Shown here: positions 38,923 to 48,464 of the stretch, piece by piece
Position numbering within the stretch: the first letter of the stretch is position 1
Layout of the letters: each line of letters starts with the position of its first letter
NCBI RefSeq assembly: GCF_003063575.1
Contig: NZ_NESC01000005.1
Coordinates: 1 to 64,000 of the forward strand
DNA: 64,000 nucleotides
Source: Limnohabitans sp. Jir72
GTDB taxonomy: Bacteria; Pseudomonadota; Gammaproteobacteria; Burkholderiales; Burkholderiaceae_C
Direction: 5' to 3'
The notes under the pieces: model-generated
The model's database searches: none
What the model was told of the DNA's origin: nothing
Seen by the model: only the letters and a program-made list of their open reading frames with translations
Program-made: the position numbers and the translations under genes

Positions 38923-40800
38923 TTAATCGGCCTTCACCGCAGAGCCGCCGTCAGGCCGCCACACGGTGCCAATCGACACCGACTTGAGTTTCTTCTTGCT
39001 GCCGTACCAGAGGTTCACCAAGCCACGTGAGAAGAACACGGCCGAGAACATGCTGGTCAAAATGCCGATGCAGTGCACCACCGCAAAGCCGCGCACCGGA
39101 CCGGAGCCAAAGGCCAGCAAGGCCACACCCGCAATCAGCGTGGTGATGTTGGAGTCAAAAATCGTGGCCCAGGCGCGGTCGTAACCGGCATGGATGGCCG
39201 CTTGCGGGCTGGCGCCGTTGCGCAGCTCTTCACGCACACGCTCGTTGATCAGCACGTTCGAGTCGATGGCCATGCCCAAAGCGAGCGCCATCGCGGCCAT
39301 GCCGGGCAGCGTCAATGTGGCTTGCAGCATCGACAAAATCGCCACCAAGAACAAAAGGTTCACCGCCAGCGCAATGCCCGACACCAAGCCAAACATCGCG
39401 TAGTACAGGCACATAAAAGCCACGATCACCAGGAAACCCCAGGTCACGCTGTTGAAGCCCTTGGCGATGTTCTCGGCACCCAAGCTGGGGCCGATGGTGC
39501 GCTCTTCGATGATCTCCATGGGCGCGGCCAGCGAACCGGCACGCAGCAGCAGCGCGGTGTCGTTGGCTTCGGCCGTGGTCATGCGGCCCGAAATCTGCAC
39601 CCGGCCGCCCCCGATTTCGCCCCGAATCACCGGCGCGGTCACGACTTCGCCCTTGCCTTTTTCAAACAGCAAGATGGCCATGCGCTTGCCGATGTTGTCA
39701 CGCGTCACGTCCTTGAAGATGCGGGCACCCTTGGCGTCCAGCGTCAAGTTGACCACGGGTTCTTGGGTCTGGCTGTCAAAGCCGGGCTGCGCATCGGTCA
39801 GGTTGTCACCCGTGAGCACCACTTGTTTTTTGACAATCAGCGGACGGCCTTCGCGCTCCAGGTAACGCTCGGCACCAAAAGGCACGATGCCGCCTTGCTC
39901 GGCCGCACGCGCTTCGGTGCTTTCGTCCACCATGCGCACTTCCAGCGTGGCGGTGCGGCCCAGAATGTCCTTGGCCTTGGCCGTGTCCTGCACGCCGGGC
40001 AGCTGCACCACGATGCGGTCCAGGCCTTGCTGCTGGATCACCGGCTCGGCCACGCCCAGTTCGTTGATCCGGTTGTGCAAAGTGGTGATGTTTTGCTTCA
40101 AAGCCTGCTCTTGCACCCGGCGGGCGGCTTCGGGTTTGTTGCTGGCGATCAGGCGGAACTCGGCGCCATCGGCCACGTCCTGCGTTTGCAGGTCAGGAAA
40201 CTGGGCCGACAACAAACGCTTGGCCGCTTCGAGCTGTTGCGCATCGCGCAAGCGGATTTCGACGTTTTGGCCATTGCGGCTGATGCCGCCGTGGCGAATG
40301 TCTTTCTCGCGCAGCAAGCTGCGCAGGTCGCCGGTGAGCGCCTCCACGCGCTGCGTCAGGGCCGCCTGCATGTCCACTTGCAGCATGAAGTGCACACCAC
40401 CGCGCAAGTCCAGGCCCAGGTACATGGGCGCAGCGTGCAAGGCACCGAGCCACTCGGGCGAGCGCGAGACCAAATTGAGCGCCACCACAAACTGGGGATC
40501 GGCCGCATCCGGGATCAGGGCTTTTTGAACCGCATCCTTGGCCTTGAGCTGGTTGTCGGTGCTGTCAAAGCGGGCCCGGATGGAGCCGCCTTCGAGCGCC
40601 ACGCTTTGGGCGCTCACGCCCGCGGCCTTGAGGGCGTCTTCGACTTTTTGCAGCGTGCCAGTGTCCACCTTGATGGTGGCCTTGCCCGAAGACACCTGCA
40701 CCGCAGGGGCCTCACCAAAGAAGTTGGGCAGGGTGTAGACCACCCCCAGCAACAATGCGATCACGATGATCGCGTATTTCCAGACCGGGTAACGGTTCAT
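38923..40800 (-). CDS. secD: Protein-export membrane protein SecD
   Basis: 625 residues. One N-terminal helix, a large periplasmic P1 region (LGLDLRGGVHFMLQVDMQAAL) and a C-terminal five-helix membrane domain (GMAIDSNVLINERVREELRNG; GFAVVHCIGILTSMFSAV) match SecD. Middle gene of yajC-secD-secF. Confidence 0.97.
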   Translation of the reverse strand: MNRYPVWKYAIIVIALLLGVVYTLPNFFGEAPAVQVSSGKATIKVDTGTLQKVEDALKAAGVSAQSVALEGGSIRARFDSTDNQLKAKDAVQKALIPDAADPQFVVALNLVSRSPEWLGALHAAPMYLGLDLRGGVHFMLQVDMQAALTQRVEALTGDLRSLLREKDIRHGGISRNGQNVEIRLRDAQQLEAAKRLLSAQFPDLQTQDVADGAEFRLIASNKPEAARRVQEQALKQNITTLHNRINELGVAEPVIQQQGLDRIVVQLPGVQDTAKAKDILGRTATLEVRMVDESTEARAAEQGGIVPFGAERYLEREGRPLIVKKQVVLTGDNLTDAQPGFDSQTQEPVVNLTLDAKGARIFKDVTRDNIGKRMAILLFEKGKGEVVTAPVIRGEIGGGRVQISGRMTTAEANDTALLLRAGSLAAPMEIIEERTIGPSLGAENIAKGFNSVTWGFLVIVAFMCLYYAMFGLVSGIALAVNLLFLVAILSMLQATLTLPGMAAMALALGMAIDSNVLINERVREELRNGASPQAAIHAGYDRAWATIFDSNITTLIAGVALLAFGSGPVRGFAVVHCIGILTSMFSAVFFSRGLVNLWYGSKKKLKSVSIGTVWRPDGGSAVKAD

Positions 40801-40870
40801 AAGGACTCGCGTACAGGATGAAAAACCGGGGCGACAAGCGCCCCGCTGAAAAAGCCGAAAACGGACCGAA

Positions 40871-41203
40871 TTACTTCAGGCTGCCTTTGGGCAAGACCTG
40901 CACCACAGCGCTGCGCTGCATCTGCACTTCGACGCCCGAAGCGATTTCCACGCTGATGTTGCTGTCACCGATTTTGCTGACCTTGCCCAGCAAACCACCA
41001 GCGGTCACGATTTCGTCGCCCTTGGCCAAGGCTTCGATCATGGTGCGGTGCTCTTTTTGCTTTTTCATCTGGGGGCGGATCATGACAAAGTACAGCACCG
41101 CAAACATCAGCAGCAAAGGCAGCATGCTCATCAGGGTGGACTGCATGTCGCCGCCAGCGGCAGCAGCAGGAGCGGTTTGGGCAAAGGCGGAAGAGATGAA
41201 CAT
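40871..41203 (-). CDS. yajC: Sec translocase accessory protein YajC
   Basis: 110 residues. It has a single membrane helix (about 28-50; LPLLLMFAVLYFVMIRPQMKKQKEH) and a short cytoplasmic domain (GDEIVTAGGLLGKVSKIGD). ATG at 41203 has GGAG upstream; a GTG at 41215 is less likely. First gene of the cluster. Confidence 0.94.
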   Translation of the reverse strand: MFISSAFAQTAPAAAAGGDMQSTLMSMLPLLLMFAVLYFVMIRPQMKKQKEHRTMIEALAKGDEIVTAGGLLGKVSKIGDSNISVEIASGVEVQMQRSAVVQVLPKGSLK

Positions 41204-41367
41204 GGGTAACTCCACAAAAACGGGATCTCAGTCTTCTGCAAGCGCCCCCGGGGACGGCACTGCAGACCAACGGAGGATTGTATGCGGGGCTATGATCCCC
41301 CCCGAATGCACCTGGCCCCGCCGGGTTTTGCAAGCCCCTACCCAGCGGCCACCCCGAAAGTCTCGAT

Positions 41368-42225
41368 TTGTCATTCCCCATCTGGCCCGTGGGCGCCTTG
41401 CTCGGCTCCCTGGTTTCCCTGTCCATTGGCACCTCGTTTGCCAAAAGCCTGTTCCCGGCCATCGGGGCCGGGGGCACCACGCTGTACCGGCTGGTGTTTG
41501 CCACGCTGATGCTGATGGCCTTTTGGCGCCCTTGGCGACGGCATTGGGTGTGGGCAGATGCCTGGCCGCTGGGCCTGTACGGCGTCACCTTGGGGGTGAT
41601 GAACTTGCTGTTTTACAACGCCATCAAGACCATCCCCTTTGGCCTGGCGATCGCGATCGAGTTCACCGGCCCACTGGCCGTGGCCTTGTGGACCTCGCGC
41701 AGGGCCAGCGATCTGGTCTGGGTGGCGCTGGCGGTGCTGGGGCTTGGCATGATCTTGCCCATGCCCGGTGCCCACGATGCGCTCGACCCCATGGGCATTG
41801 GCTTTGCGCTGGCGGCTGGTGCCTGCTGGGCGATGTACATCGTCTTTGGCCAGCGCGTGGCCAAGCGCTATGGCACCATGGCCACGCCCATGGGCATGCT
41901 GGCGGCGGCCTTGGTGGTCACGCCCTTTGGCCTGTACGAGGCAGGCAGCGCCCTGCTGAACACCCAATGGTTGGCCGCCGGTCTGGCCGTGGCCCTGCTG
42001 TCCAGCGCCGTCCCTTACACCCTAGAGATGGTCGCCCTCCAACACCTGCCCAAAAACACCTTCAGCATTTTGCTCAGCCTGGAGCCTGCCGTGGGCGCCG
42101 TGGCAGGCTGGGTCGTGCTGGCCGAGCGACTGAGCCCCAGCCAATGGGCGGCCATGGGCTTCATCATCACGGCCTCGATGGGCAGTGCCTGGTCGGCCGG
42201 ACAACGCAGCGCCAGCAGCCCATAA
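41368..42225 (+). CDS. EamA-family (RhtA-like) exporter
   Basis: 285 residues and ten membrane segments in two EamA repeats (TLYRLVFATLMLMAFW; IPFGLAIAIEFTGPLAVALW; GFALAAGACWAMYIVFGQRV; LSLEPAVGAVAGWVVLAERL). This is the pattern of the RhtA threonine/homoserine exporter type. The start is TTG at 41368 with MSFPIWP; no ATG fits better. It is convergent with the TonB receptor, the stops being 3 bases apart. Confidence 0.88.
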   Translation: MSFPIWPVGALLGSLVSLSIGTSFAKSLFPAIGAGGTTLYRLVFATLMLMAFWRPWRRHWVWADAWPLGLYGVTLGVMNLLFYNAIKTIPFGLAIAIEFTGPLAVALWTSRRASDLVWVALAVLGLGMILPMPGAHDALDPMGIGFALAAGACWAMYIVFGQRVAKRYGTMATPMGMLAAALVVTPFGLYEAGSALLNTQWLAAGLAVALLSSAVPYTLEMVALQHLPKNTFSILLSLEPAVGAVAGWVVLAERLSPSQWAAMGFIITASMGSAWSAGQRSASSP

Positions 42226-42228
42226 AGC

Positions 42229-44286
42229 TCAACCGAAGCGGTGGCTCCAACTCAGGCGCAGCAGGCGCGGCTCGGCCGGGTGAACGTGGCGGTCCCACAC
42301 GGGGGCCAATTCCCCCGGCAGACGGGATGCATAAAAGTATTCGATGTCGTTGCTGCGGGCGTTGAACACATTGAACACGTCCAGACTCAGCCGGTTGCGC
42401 GCGTCCACGCGGTAGCCCACGCGCAGGTTGCCGGTCAGCGACGAAGCCGACTGGACCGAGCCGTCTTCCAGCAAAGGCCGGGGCCCGAAATAGCGCAGCC
42501 TGAAAGCCGCCGACCAGGGCCCCCAAGCGTCCAGCGTGATGCCCAGATTGGCCGTGGTGGTGACAGCACCCGGAATGAACGGGCCGGCCGCATCCCCATC
42601 GGTGAAGCGCGCCCGCGACCACGACAGGTCGGCGTCCAGCGCCACATGCTGGCCCACCCGCGCAAAGTGCCCCCACTCCAGCCCGGTGCGGCGCGAGGGG
42701 CGAGAGGGCTCGGTGGTGCCCGCATCGCCCACAAACAACAATTCCGAAGCCGTCTTCAATTGCCACAAGGACAAGGTCGATGTCCAGCCGGGCCGCACGG
42801 TCCAGCGCACCCCCAGCTCGGACGCCTGTGTGCGCACCAGTGGGCTGACCGGGTCCACCGGCTGGGTGGTGCCCCGCGCATCGTTGGAATGAAAGCCATA
42901 CCCGTGGTTCAGGTACAGCTCGGCCTTTTCCCACGGCCCCAACACCAGCCCCAGCTTGGGCGAGGTCATGTGCGCGCTGGTTTGGCCCGAATGCTGAGGC
43001 AGACTCGACTGCACATCGAACTGGTAGGCATCGGCGCGCAGGCCCGCAATCGAGCGCAACCAAGGCAGCCAGCGCACCTCGTTTTGGAACCACAGCGCCG
43101 TGCTGCGCTGCCAGACTTGGTCTTGCCGCACGGTGCTCAGCACCTCGCGTGCTCGCGTGGCGTACAGGCCCACTGGCGAGATGTTGTCCTGACGGACCTG
43201 CAGGCCATAGCTGTTGTCCACCGCCTTGTCGCCCCATAGCGCAGGCACCGACTGCGACAGCGACAAACCCATCGCCTGCCGCTGCTCGCGCTGCATGAAC
43301 TGGTCACCGGTGGGGCAGTGGATGCTGGGGTCGCTCAGGCAATATTGAAAGTTGGACCACAGATCGAGCGATGACTTCAGCCACCACGCACTGGCGCGTG
43401 TGCGCGAGTCGCCTTGCAGCCAAGACCATTCGCCCGACAGGCTGTAGCGCTGCGTTTGCCCGCCCGTGGTGCTGTCCAAGCTGCCAAAGCGGCCGATCAA
43501 GCCTTGGTCGATGGCACGCTGGGGCACCTGATCGGTCGACGTCCATTGGCTGCGGTAGGCCATGGCCGTGAGCGCAAAGCCGTTGAGCGCGCTGCCATCG
43601 CTGTAACGCAGCACCCCATTGAGCTTGCGCAAGTCCTCGGGTGTTTGCCAGGGGCCATCGTTGCGGAACATTTCCAGGCCGTACAAGAGCTTGCCCCGCC
43701 CGGCATCGGCAGCGGGGGAACCCGCCAACAAGATGCGCTGAAAGCCGCCCTGGCCCAAGGTGACTTGCGCCAAAGGGCTGTCCATTTGGCGCAGGTAGTC
43801 GATGTGCGCCGCACCCGCCGAGGCAAAGTCACCCACCTGCGCGTCGTAAGGTCCCTTTTGGTAACGCACCTTCTGAATCAGCTCCGGAATCAAAAAGTTC
43901 AGATCGGTGTAGCCCTGACCATGCGCATGGCTGGGCATGTTGACTGGCATGCCGGCCACAAAGGTGGCGAAGTCGGTGCCGTGGTCCAAGTTGAAGCCGC
44001 GCAAAAAATATTGGTTGGCCTTGCCGTCGCCCGCATGCTGCGTGACCATCAGGCCGGGCACCATCTCCATCACCTCGCCGGGGCGCAGCAAGGGCATGGC
44101 ACGCAAACGCTCGCCCGAGACGATGCCTTCGCTGGCAGAACGCGCCAGGCCCGTCATGTTCTCCAGCTCGGCGCGCACCTCCACCGTGTCGGCGCCTTGC
44201 GCCTGCGCACAGGTGCACAGACCCACGCAGGCCGCAGCCCACAGCACACGGGCCAGCAACGGGCGCCAACGAAGGGGCATGGCCAT
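42229..44286 (-). CDS. TonB-dependent outer-membrane receptor
   Basis: 685 residues. A signal peptide (ending in AQAQG) is followed by a plug domain (RPGEVMEMVPGLMVTQHAG; FATFVAGMPVNMPSHAHGQG) and a barrel, which ends WSHRFG with terminal Phe-Gly. A second ATG lies 6 bases later at 44280. The frame stays open upstream across the enoyl-CoA hydratase-like gene but that part reads as shadow. The ligand is unknown; the neighbours give no clear hint. Confidence 0.88.
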   Translation of the reverse strand: MAMPLRWRPLLARVLWAAACVGLCTCAQAQGADTVEVRAELENMTGLARSASEGIVSGERLRAMPLLRPGEVMEMVPGLMVTQHAGDGKANQYFLRGFNLDHGTDFATFVAGMPVNMPSHAHGQGYTDLNFLIPELIQKVRYQKGPYDAQVGDFASAGAAHIDYLRQMDSPLAQVTLGQGGFQRILLAGSPAADAGRGKLLYGLEMFRNDGPWQTPEDLRKLNGVLRYSDGSALNGFALTAMAYRSQWTSTDQVPQRAIDQGLIGRFGSLDSTTGGQTQRYSLSGEWSWLQGDSRTRASAWWLKSSLDLWSNFQYCLSDPSIHCPTGDQFMQREQRQAMGLSLSQSVPALWGDKAVDNSYGLQVRQDNISPVGLYATRAREVLSTVRQDQVWQRSTALWFQNEVRWLPWLRSIAGLRADAYQFDVQSSLPQHSGQTSAHMTSPKLGLVLGPWEKAELYLNHGYGFHSNDARGTTQPVDPVSPLVRTQASELGVRWTVRPGWTSTLSLWQLKTASELLFVGDAGTTEPSRPSRRTGLEWGHFARVGQHVALDADLSWSRARFTDGDAAGPFIPGAVTTTANLGITLDAWGPWSAAFRLRYFGPRPLLEDGSVQSASSLTGNLRVGYRVDARNRLSLDVFNVFNARSNDIEYFYASRLPGELAPVWDRHVHPAEPRLLRLSWSHRFG

Positions 44287-44294
44287 CGGGGCGC

Positions 44295-45083
44295 TCAGCG
44301 CCCAACGAACACGGGTTTTCTGCGCTCGACAAAGGCGGCGCGGCCTTCGGCAAAGTCCACGCTGTCGCTGGTCATGTGCTCGCGGGCGCGCAAGCGCTCG
44401 GTGTCCATCTGGCCCGCCGCAATTTCGTTGATCGACTTCTTGGTCTCTTGCACGGCCAAAGGGGCGAGGGCCAAGATGTCGCTGACCAGCACTTGCAGCG
44501 TCGAAGCCCAATCGGCGTCCGTCACCAGGGACTCGAACAAGCCCATGGCGTTGAGCTGCTCGGCCGAGAAAGGCCGTGCCGTCAAAAACGCCCGCTTGGT
44601 GCCCGCCACGCCAAAGCGGCTGACATAGCGCTGCAAACCGCTGGGGTAGTAATGCAAGCCCAGCGCGGTGGCGGGCATGCGCCACTCGATGCCCTGCAGG
44701 CCGATGCGCAGGTCGCAGGCCAGCACCACATCGGTGGCGCCGCCGTACACGCTGCCATTCAAGGCGCAGATCGTCACCGGGCGCAGCTTGGCCAGTGCGT
44801 CGGGGATCTCTTCAAAAAAGGTCGCGCCATGCCCGGGTTCGTTGAAACCGCTGATGTCGTAGCCCGCGCAAAACACCGGCTTGGGCTGGCCTTCGGTGTT
44901 GGCCGTCAGCACCAGCACGCGCACCTGGGCGTTCTGGTTGACCTGCTCGAAATGCCCCAGCAAAGTCTTCAGATCCCCGTTTTCGAGCCGGTTGCGTTGC
45001 GCGGGGCGGTTCAAGGTGATGATGGCCACGCCGCCTTCGATGTGCAAGGCAGGGGCAGACGGCTGGGCAGGCAAGAGGGGCAT
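44295..45083 (-). CDS. Enoyl-CoA hydratase/isomerase family protein
   Basis: 262 residues. The crotonase fold shows VAIITLNRPAQRNRLEN, the oxyanion segment VFCAGYDISGFN, and NGSVYGGATDVVLACDLRIG. The Glu typical of true hydratases is not obvious: the region reads MPATALGLHYYPSG. It may therefore be an isomerase-like or other crotonase. ATG at 45083 (MPLLPAQPS) is preferred; the frame reaches 45161. Confidence 0.85.
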   Translation of the reverse strand: MPLLPAQPSAPALHIEGGVAIITLNRPAQRNRLENGDLKTLLGHFEQVNQNAQVRVLVLTANTEGQPKPVFCAGYDISGFNEPGHGATFFEEIPDALAKLRPVTICALNGSVYGGATDVVLACDLRIGLQGIEWRMPATALGLHYYPSGLQRYVSRFGVAGTKRAFLTARPFSAEQLNAMGLFESLVTDADWASTLQVLVSDILALAPLAVQETKKSINEIAAGQMDTERLRAREHMTSDSVDFAEGRAAFVERRKPVFVGR

Positions 45084-45100
45084 GGGGGCATCCAGAAACA

Positions 45101-45122
45101 AAAAAGGCGTCCGAAGACGCCT
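45101..45122 (-). terminator. Terminator after the phasin gene
   Basis: AGGCGTC, loop CGAA (TTCG on the minus strand) and GACGCCT form a stem followed by TTTTTTG on the minus strand. It ends the phasin transcript before the enoyl-CoA hydratase-like gene. Confidence 0.85.
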
Positions 45123-45157
45123 TGATTGTAGAAAGCACTGCGAGAGTGCTTGTGGCA

Positions 45158-45715
45158 TCAAGCCTTGGCTTTGGCCTTGCTCAGAGCGGCTTTGACCGAA
45201 GCTTCAGCTTGGGCAGTGGCGGCCTTGAGGTTGGACTCGGCGGTGTCAGCGGCTTGCTTGGCCACTTTTTTCAGGGTTTCAGCAGCGTTTTGACCGGCTT
45301 CGATGGCGGTCTTGATGGCGGCCACAGCAGCGTCAGAGCCAGCAGGTGCGTTCTTCAGGCTGTTCTCGACCAGGCTCTTGACCGCTTGCTCGGTCTCGGC
45401 GAACTTGCCTTCAACAGCCTTGGTGAACTCAGCGCCGGTGTTGTTGGCAATGTCGGTCAGGTGACGGCCATAAGACACGGCTTTTTCGAAAGCAGGCTGC
45501 ACCAAGGCAGCTTGAGCGGCCAGCATGTCTTGGGGGTTCTTGGCAGCGAACAGGGCTTGTGCGTTGGCGAAAGACTCACCCACAGCGGCTTTGCCAGCGG
45601 CCATGTTCAGCTCGACCAGGCGTTCGAAACCGGCGAAAGCGGTTTGTGACAGGCCGGATGCGGCCTTCAGGTTGGCTTGTTGAGCGGCGACGAGTTGTTC
45701 AGCATTGAAGTTCAT
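45158..45715 (-). CDS. phaP: Phasin (PHA granule-associated protein)
   Basis: 185 residues, mostly helical and Ala/Lys-rich. It starts MNFNAEQLVAAQQANLKAASG and contains GFERLVELNMAAGKAAVGES, the phasin_2 pattern, and ends in KAKAKA-type repeats. Phasins coat polyhydroxyalkanoate granules and limit their size. It is flanked by its own terminator. PhaM at 11938-12645 belongs to the same system. Confidence 0.88.
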   Translation of the reverse strand: MNFNAEQLVAAQQANLKAASGLSQTAFAGFERLVELNMAAGKAAVGESFANAQALFAAKNPQDMLAAQAALVQPAFEKAVSYGRHLTDIANNTGAEFTKAVEGKFAETEQAVKSLVENSLKNAPAGSDAAVAAIKTAIEAGQNAAETLKKVAKQAADTAESNLKAATAQAEASVKAALSKAKAKA

Positions 45716-45900
45716 GGTGTGTTCCTTGGAAAGGTTTGTTGCGATGCAGCAATTTGAACACCGCCAGCGGGGCGACACAAGGGAAAACCCGCGCTTTAGA
45801 GGCGACACTCCAAATCAGGGGTGACAACGCACAGATGCCGGGCCAGGCCCAGCTCTTTACACTTGAGGCATCGGGCCATGTGGCCCATGAATGGGCGGGT

Positions 45901-46497
45901 ATGGAACTTCTGAGTCTTTTGTTTTTATTGGGCGTGGGCATCCACTGGCTGAACAGTCAGGGTCAGCGCCAACGCACCGCCTTGCTGGCCGAGCACTTGC
46001 GCCCCTACCAGATCGAAAAGCACATGGCGCAACTGACCGAGGCCTACATGCGCGCATTGAGCGAGCCCGAGGCCGCACGGCAACAACAGATTTTGCAGCT
46101 GCAAGAAGTGGCCGAGCAACAGTTGGCCGAAGAATTCAAGGCCGTGGCCACCGAATTTGGGCGGCTGGCCGCGCCGGTGACACGCGGCTTCAAAATCGCG
46201 CTGCCCTTCATCGACCAGCTCTCGCCCAAAACCACTTTTGACATGCGCCGCCTGCTGGTCGTTCACGCACAAGGCATTGGCCGCGCCATCGCCCTGACAC
46301 CAGAGGCGGCCAAAGAGCGCTCGTTTCGCATCATGGCCGAGATGTTTTTGATGCAGCACAGCTGCCATTGGTTCTGCAAATCCAAAACCATCGCCTCGGC
46401 CCGCATGCTCAGGCAGCACCAGACGCGCTACGAACAAGCGTTGGAAGCCGTCAGCCCTGAAACGCGTCAGGCCTATCTGGCAGTGGTTCAAGGCTGA
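45901..46497 (+). CDS. Unrecognised helical membrane-anchored protein
   Basis: 198 residues from ATG 45901 (MELLSLLFLLGVGIHWL, a membrane segment), then a long coiled region (about 40-85; MRALSEPEAARQQQ) and a C-terminal half with TTFDMRRLLVVHAQGIGRAI and HSCHWFCKSKTIASARML. An earlier ATG at 45835 is possible. Family unknown. It is convergent with tadC and next to the phasin, and I see no link of function. Confidence 0.5.
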   Translation: MELLSLLFLLGVGIHWLNSQGQRQRTALLAEHLRPYQIEKHMAQLTEAYMRALSEPEAARQQQILQLQEVAEQQLAEEFKAVATEFGRLAAPVTRGFKIALPFIDQLSPKTTFDMRRLLVVHAQGIGRAIALTPEAAKERSFRIMAEMFLMQHSCHWFCKSKTIASARMLRQHQTRYEQALEAVSPETRQAYLAVVQG

Positions 46498-46512
46498 GTC
46501 GGCGCAAAGCAG

Positions 46513-47472
46513 TCAAGCGCCCTGCGCGGTGGGTGCCAGAATTTCGTGGACACTGATCACCGCCGGGCCCAACAACACTGTGAGCAAAGCCGGGAACACG
46601 CAAAACACCAAAGGGATCAACAACTTGATGGGCAGCTTGGCCGCCGTTTCTTCGGCCAACAGCCGCCGCTTGGTGCGCAGCGACTCCGAATGGACTTGCA
46701 AAGACTCATGCACGCTGGTGCCCAACATGTCCGCCTGGATGAGCATCACCACCAAGGCCTCCACATCTTCCAGGCCAATGCGCGCGGACAGATGGCGCAG
46801 CGCATCGGCACGGCTGGCACCTGCGCGCAATTCGAGCCCGGTCAATTCGAACTCGTTGGACAGTTCGGGGCAGCTCAAATGCATTTCATGTCCGACGCGG
46901 TCAATGGCCGCGTCCAGCCCCAATCCGGCCTGCACACACACACGCATCAAATCGAGCGCGTCCGGAAAGGCATTGAACAAGGCTTGCTGATAACGCGCCA
47001 CACGATGCGCCAAGATGGCATTGGGCAAGTAGTAGCCCAGCATGGCAAACACCAGCACAAGCGCCATGCCCGGGGCTTGTGACAAACTCACTTGGCTGTA
47101 CCACAAAACACCTATCGCAATGCTGGGCAGTGCGAACGTCAGCACCGTCTTGCTGGCCAGATACACCAAAGGTGCCAAATGCGAATGGATGCCTGCGTTG
47201 TAAAAGCGCAGCCGCGAACTGAAGGTGTGTGAAGCGTCTTCGGGCTCTGTGGCCGATGACAAAGGCCCCAGCCAAGACAGGGCTCGTTGCAACTTGTCGC
47301 GCCACCTCTGCCAACGTGCAGACGGCTCTGTCAACACAAAGTGGGGCGTGTCTTTCAAACTGTCCAGACGCTGCGTCATGCCGCTGGGCATCAAGCCAGT
47401 CAACGCCCAATAGCTGAAACCGCACGTCAGCGCAAACACACAGGCATAAATCAAAATGAGCATCCAGGACAT
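46513..47472 (-). CDS. tadC: Tad pilus platform protein TadC
   Basis: 319 residues of the GspF/TadC family with about four membrane segments (N-terminal and C-terminal). The GspF core is DALDLMRVCVQAGLGLDAAI and ELRAGASRADALRHLSARIG. It forms the inner-membrane platform with TadB. Last gene of the minus-strand tad operon, 14 bases after tadB. Confidence 0.92.
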   Translation of the reverse strand: MSWMLILIYACVFALTCGFSYWALTGLMPSGMTQRLDSLKDTPHFVLTEPSARWQRWRDKLQRALSWLGPLSSATEPEDASHTFSSRLRFYNAGIHSHLAPLVYLASKTVLTFALPSIAIGVLWYSQVSLSQAPGMALVLVFAMLGYYLPNAILAHRVARYQQALFNAFPDALDLMRVCVQAGLGLDAAIDRVGHEMHLSCPELSNEFELTGLELRAGASRADALRHLSARIGLEDVEALVVMLIQADMLGTSVHESLQVHSESLRTKRRLLAEETAAKLPIKLLIPLVFCVFPALLTVLLGPAVISVHEILAPTAQGA

Positions 47473-47486
47473 AGGCGACTTTCACT

Positions 47487-48464
47487 TCAAATTCGGACAC
47501 TGACGAGCCGCTGCATCCAGATGACCCCCACCACAGCCAAGACCAAAGAACCCGTCAGCAGTTTCAAGCCCAAAGGGTCGGTCCACAGCTTGCCAATGAA
47601 CTCGGGGTTGACCCAACTGAGCAAGGCGGCAATGGCAAATGGCAAGACCGACAAAATCCAGGCCGACAGCCGCCCTTCGGCCGACAACACTTTCACGGTG
47701 GCCGTGAGTTTGTGGCGATCCCGAATCAAAGAAGCGGTGCTGTTCAAAATATCGGCCAAATTACCGCCGGTTTCGCTCTGGACCATCGCCGCCACGACGA
47801 AGTAACGCACGCTGTCACTGGCGATGCGCTCGGCCAGATGCGGCAAAGCCACCTGCAGCGAAATGCCGAAGTTCATTTCATCAAACACTGTTTGCAATTC
47901 ACTGGCCATCGGGTCGCGGGACTCTTTGGCCGCGATCAACAATGCCCCACTCAAGGCATGCCCCACTTGCAAGGCCCGAGCCATCATCTCCAGTGCGGCG
48001 GGCAACTGAAGGTCAATCTGCAACAAGCGCCGGCGTTTTCGGTACAACACATACCAAGCCAGCAAGACCCAGACCACAGGCATGAGCAAGAGCGCAGCCC
48101 AAACAGGCGCACCGGAGAAAAAAGCCACCGCAGCACCCGACACCGTGAAGACCAGAAACAAGCCAAAAGCCTGCGCCAAACTGATCTGCAAACCCGCCTG
48201 AATCAACACGCGATCCAGAGCCCTGATGAAAGAACTTTGCTGCAACCAAGCCTGCACGGCAGCGTTTTCACTCAAAAGACGCTTTTGCGACAAGCGGACA
48301 GCCGCCTCCACACCATCGTTTTTGGACACCACCCGCCAACGCTCATTCAAACGTTTGCGCCCGGGGCCCATGGTGGCGTCCCAAGTCATGATCAAACCCG
48401 CCACCAACAAAGCCACTGCCACGCCAACGACACAGAGGATCACCGCATAAAACATACCGCTCAT
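47487..48464 (-). CDS. tadB: Tad pilus platform protein TadB
   Basis: 325 residues of the same GspF/TadC family. The core is ALEMMARALQVGHALSGALL with FDEMNFGISLQVALPHLAER and SETGGNLADILNSTASLIRD. Membrane segments at both ends. It overlaps tadA by 4 bases (ATGA) and pairs with TadC. Confidence 0.92.
   Translation of the reverse strand: MSGMFYAVILCVVGVAVALLVAGLIMTWDATMGPGRKRLNERWRVVSKNDGVEAAVRLSQKRLLSENAAVQAWLQQSSFIRALDRVLIQAGLQISLAQAFGLFLVFTVSGAAVAFFSGAPVWAALLLMPVVWVLLAWYVLYRKRRRLLQIDLQLPAALEMMARALQVGHALSGALLIAAKESRDPMASELQTVFDEMNFGISLQVALPHLAERIASDSVRYFVVAAMVQSETGGNLADILNSTASLIRDRHKLTATVKVLSAEGRLSAWILSVLPFAIAALLSWVNPEFIGKLWTDPLGLKLLTGSLVLAVVGVIWMQRLVSVRI

Noticed and set aside
39073..40821. 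A 582-codon plus-strand frame
   Set aside because: It is antisense to secD, which is certain, and its translation is His/Gln-rich without motifs.
40818..42365. A 515-codon plus-strand frame over yajC and the exporter
   Set aside because: It covers yajC in antisense and the EamA gene in the wrong frame.
45778..46078. Extra frames around the start of the unknown gene at 45901
   Set aside because: They lack ribosome sites and read as Arg/Ala-rich shadow.
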